In this document: in pieces, positions 5,294 through 6,857 of the stretch | Layout of the letters: every line of letters begins with the position of its first letter | Position numbering within the stretch: the first letter of the stretch is position 1 | Source: Fermentibacter danicus | Lineage (GTDB): Bacteria; Fermentibacterota; Fermentibacteria; Fermentibacterales; Fermentibacteraceae | Length of the DNA stretch: 6,857 nt | Direction: 5' to 3' | Assembly (NCBI GenBank): GCA_001618615.1 | Contig: LKHB01000032.1 | Span: 1 to 6,857 of the forward strand | Program-made: the position numbers and the translations under genes | The notes under the pieces: generated by a model | Told to the model about the DNA's origin: nothing | Database searches by the model: none | The model's input: only the letters and a program-made list of their open reading frames with translations

Positions 5294-6857
5294 ATCAGGC
5301 CGTGGAGAGACCGGTGGCGACACCCGGTACGGTGCGGATCGACAGGATCTTTGCGACTGCCACCGGATTCCTTGCCGGGCTGGTGTATCTGTTCACCATG
5401 GCGAGGAGCGTCAGCTTCTGGGACAGCGGAGAATACATCGCCTGCGCCTGGATAGCCGGCATCCCGCACCCTCCATGCGTGCCCCTGTTCGTCCTCCTCG
5501 GCAGATTCTTCACGATCATCCTCGGCTTCATCCCGGGCGTCGCCGTCAGGACCAATCTGATGTGCGTGCTGGCCGGAGCCATATCCATGGGGCTCCTCGC
5601 CAGGCTCGCACAGAGATGGTCCGTCAGGATGGGCATGTCGCCCTCCTTCTACAGGCCGGTTTCGGTGGCGGCGGGTCTGCTGGCGGCCTGGAGCTTCACG
5701 ATCTGGCAGAACAACAACGCGATGGAGACCTACGCCCTTTCCCAGTCCATCGCGATCCTGGCGGTATGGATCTTCGACATCTGGATCGTGAGGAGATCGC
5801 AGAACCTCCCGGGAGACAGACAGATGTACCTGGTGCTGTACCTCCTGACGCTCGCCGTTGCGGTGCATCTCGCGGCTCTGATAGCCGTCCCCGGGATAGC
5901 AGTCATCTATCTCCTGTCCGCGGTCAGGGGTCAGACGAGGCTCTGGCGGGACGTCCGGTTCATCTCCCTGGCTCTCGGTCTGATGATCCTCGCTTTCAGC
6001 GTCCACCTATACATGCCCGTCCGGGCCATCCAGAGACCCGAGATCAACGAGACGGACCCCTCCGAGTGGTCCGCCTTCCGGTCCGCCCTGGCCAGAGAGC
6101 AGTACGGCCAGATCTCCGTGCTCGACAGGAAGGGTCCGGTGCATAAGCAGATCGCTCAGTACTTCAGGTATCTCTCCTGGCAGTCCGGTCCCCTGCAGGC
6201 ATGGGAGCGGATCCTCGGGGAGGCGGGTACCCCGTTCTTCCTCGTGCTGAGGTTCGCCGTGACCGTAACCGCCATCTGGGGCCTCATCCTCCTCTGGAAC
6301 CGCGACAGGAGGGTGTTCCTGATGGTCGGTGCGATATTCTTCATGGCGAGCGCCTTCTTCATCTTCTACCTCAACTTCAAGACTGGCCCGATAGCTACTC
6401 CCACCGGGGAGGTCCGCGACAGGGACTATTTCTACGCCGATTCCTTCGCCCTGTTCGCCCTGTTCGCCGCCTTCGGGGCCGGAGCGGCTCTCAGCAGGGC
6501 ATTCCGCAGCGACAGGGCGGCCTGGGCGGTTCTGGCGCTTCCTGCGGCCAGCCTGCTGGGCAACTACTACGAGTGCGACAGATCGGGAGAATTCGTGGCG
6601 AGGGACTACGGGATCAACCTGCTGGAGAGCTGCTCGGAGGGGGCCGTCCTGATTACGAACGGGGACAACGACACGTTCCCGCTCTGGTTCGCCCAGTCGG
6701 TTCTGGGAGTGAGGCGGGACGTCATCGTGAGCAATCTCAGCCTCATGAACACGAACTGGTACATCTACCAGCTCCTCGACCGCGATCCGACGCTCCTGGG
6801 ATTCGACGAACCGGGTCTCGTCGACTCTCTGCGGCCGATCTTCGTCTGGGGGCCCCA
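5290..6857 (+). CDS. DUF2723 polytopic membrane protein, probable glycosyltransferase (3' truncated by window)
   Basis: The visible 522 residues are the N-terminal part of a DUF2723 protein; family members often reach about 1000 residues with a soluble C-terminal part. The family is distantly related to GT-C glycosyltransferases that use lipid-linked sugars, and the eukaryotic relative TMEM260 is a protein O-mannosyltransferase. The first membrane helix is at about 22-38, followed by the loop motif SFWDSGEYI (Asp45 and Glu48, the expected GT-C acidic site). GIPHPPC follows, where most members I recall have HPPG, then several more helices up to about residue 250. Further helices lie at 314-336, 341-361 and 384-402. 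Later conserved blocks are VRDRDYFYADSFALFA (375-390) and ITNGDNDTFPLWFAQSVLGVRRDV (455-478). The start ATG 5290 overlaps the xerC stop by four bases and has a good ribosome binding site. No stop occurs before the window edge. Family assignment is strong; sugar donor and acceptor are unknown. Confidence 0.88.
   Translation, partial: MNQAVERPVATPGTVRIDRIFATATGFLAGLVYLFTMARSVSFWDSGEYIACAWIAGIPHPPCVPLFVLLGRFFTIILGFIPGVAVRTNLMCVLAGAISMGLLARLAQRWSVRMGMSPSFYRPVSVAAGLLAAWSFTIWQNNNAMETYALSQSIAILAVWIFDIWIVRRSQNLPGDRQMYLVLYLLTLAVAVHLAALIAVPGIAVIYLLSAVRGQTRLWRDVRFISLALGLMILAFSVHLYMPVRAIQRPEINETDPSEWSAFRSALAREQYGQISVLDRKGPVHKQIAQYFRYLSWQSGPLQAWERILGEAGTPFFLVLRFAVTVTAIWGLILLWNRDRRVFLMVGAIFFMASAFFIFYLNFKTGPIATPTGEVRDRDYFYADSFALFALFAAFGAGAALSRAFRSDRAAWAVLALPAASLLGNYYECDRSGEFVARDYGINLLESCSEGAVLITNGDNDTFPLWFAQSVLGVRRDVIVSNLSLMNTNWYIYQLLDRDPTLLGFDEPGLVDSLRPIFVWGP

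Noticed and set aside
5263..6006. Long minus-strand open frame (247 codons) opposite xerC end and the DUF2723 gene
   Set aside because: Its product is a charged, low-complexity His/Asp/Arg/Gly/Pro-rich text typical of antisense of a GC-rich gene, while the plus strand has clear family motifs.

Overview
The window carries seven genes, all on the + strand and packed head to tail, which looks like one or two long transcription units of a GC-rich bacterium. Arginine is often encoded by AGG/AGA despite the high GC, and two genes appear to start with TTG. Gene content (DUF4321, TatA, a Myxococcus-type MglA GTPase, a bacterial topoisomerase I with several zinc ribbons, a Xer recombinase, and a DUF2723 membrane protein with the NGDNDTFPLW motif) points to an uncultured lineage near the FCB group or the former Deltaproteobacteria. 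A Fermentibacteria-like candidate phylum is my best guess, held loosely because no rRNA or other phylogenetic marker is present.

Layout: 1-64 is the edge of an upstream gene or leader. 65-337 encodes a small DUF4321 membrane protein. 359-550 is tatA. 553-1155 is mglA. 1155-2440 is an unrecognised membrane protein with an eight-cysteine zinc-finger-like module, and its start overlaps the mglA stop by one base. After a 53-base spacer come topA (2494-4418), xerC (4382-5293, starting inside the topA end) and a DUF2723 gene (5290 to the window edge, ATGA overlap with xerC).

Three two-base N runs (2109-2110, 2688-2689, 3646-3647) are not real two-base uncertainties. Each one changes reading frame. 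In topA two of them remove segments that every family member has: about 60 residues with the TOPRIM DxDxE motif, and about 28 residues with the HFTQPPPRYTEA-type motif. They are best read as collapsed assembly gaps of unknown length, so topA and the zinc-finger gene are probably intact in the organism.

Functionally the first half is about the cell envelope and polarity or signalling: a Tat translocase subunit, a small G protein, and a membrane protein that could be its partner. The second half is chromosome maintenance (supercoil relaxation, dimer resolution) followed by a probable lipid-linked-sugar-dependent glycosyltransferase. The least described element is the mglA-coupled zinc-finger membrane protein. 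I found no mobile element, CRISPR array, RNA gene or convincing terminator.
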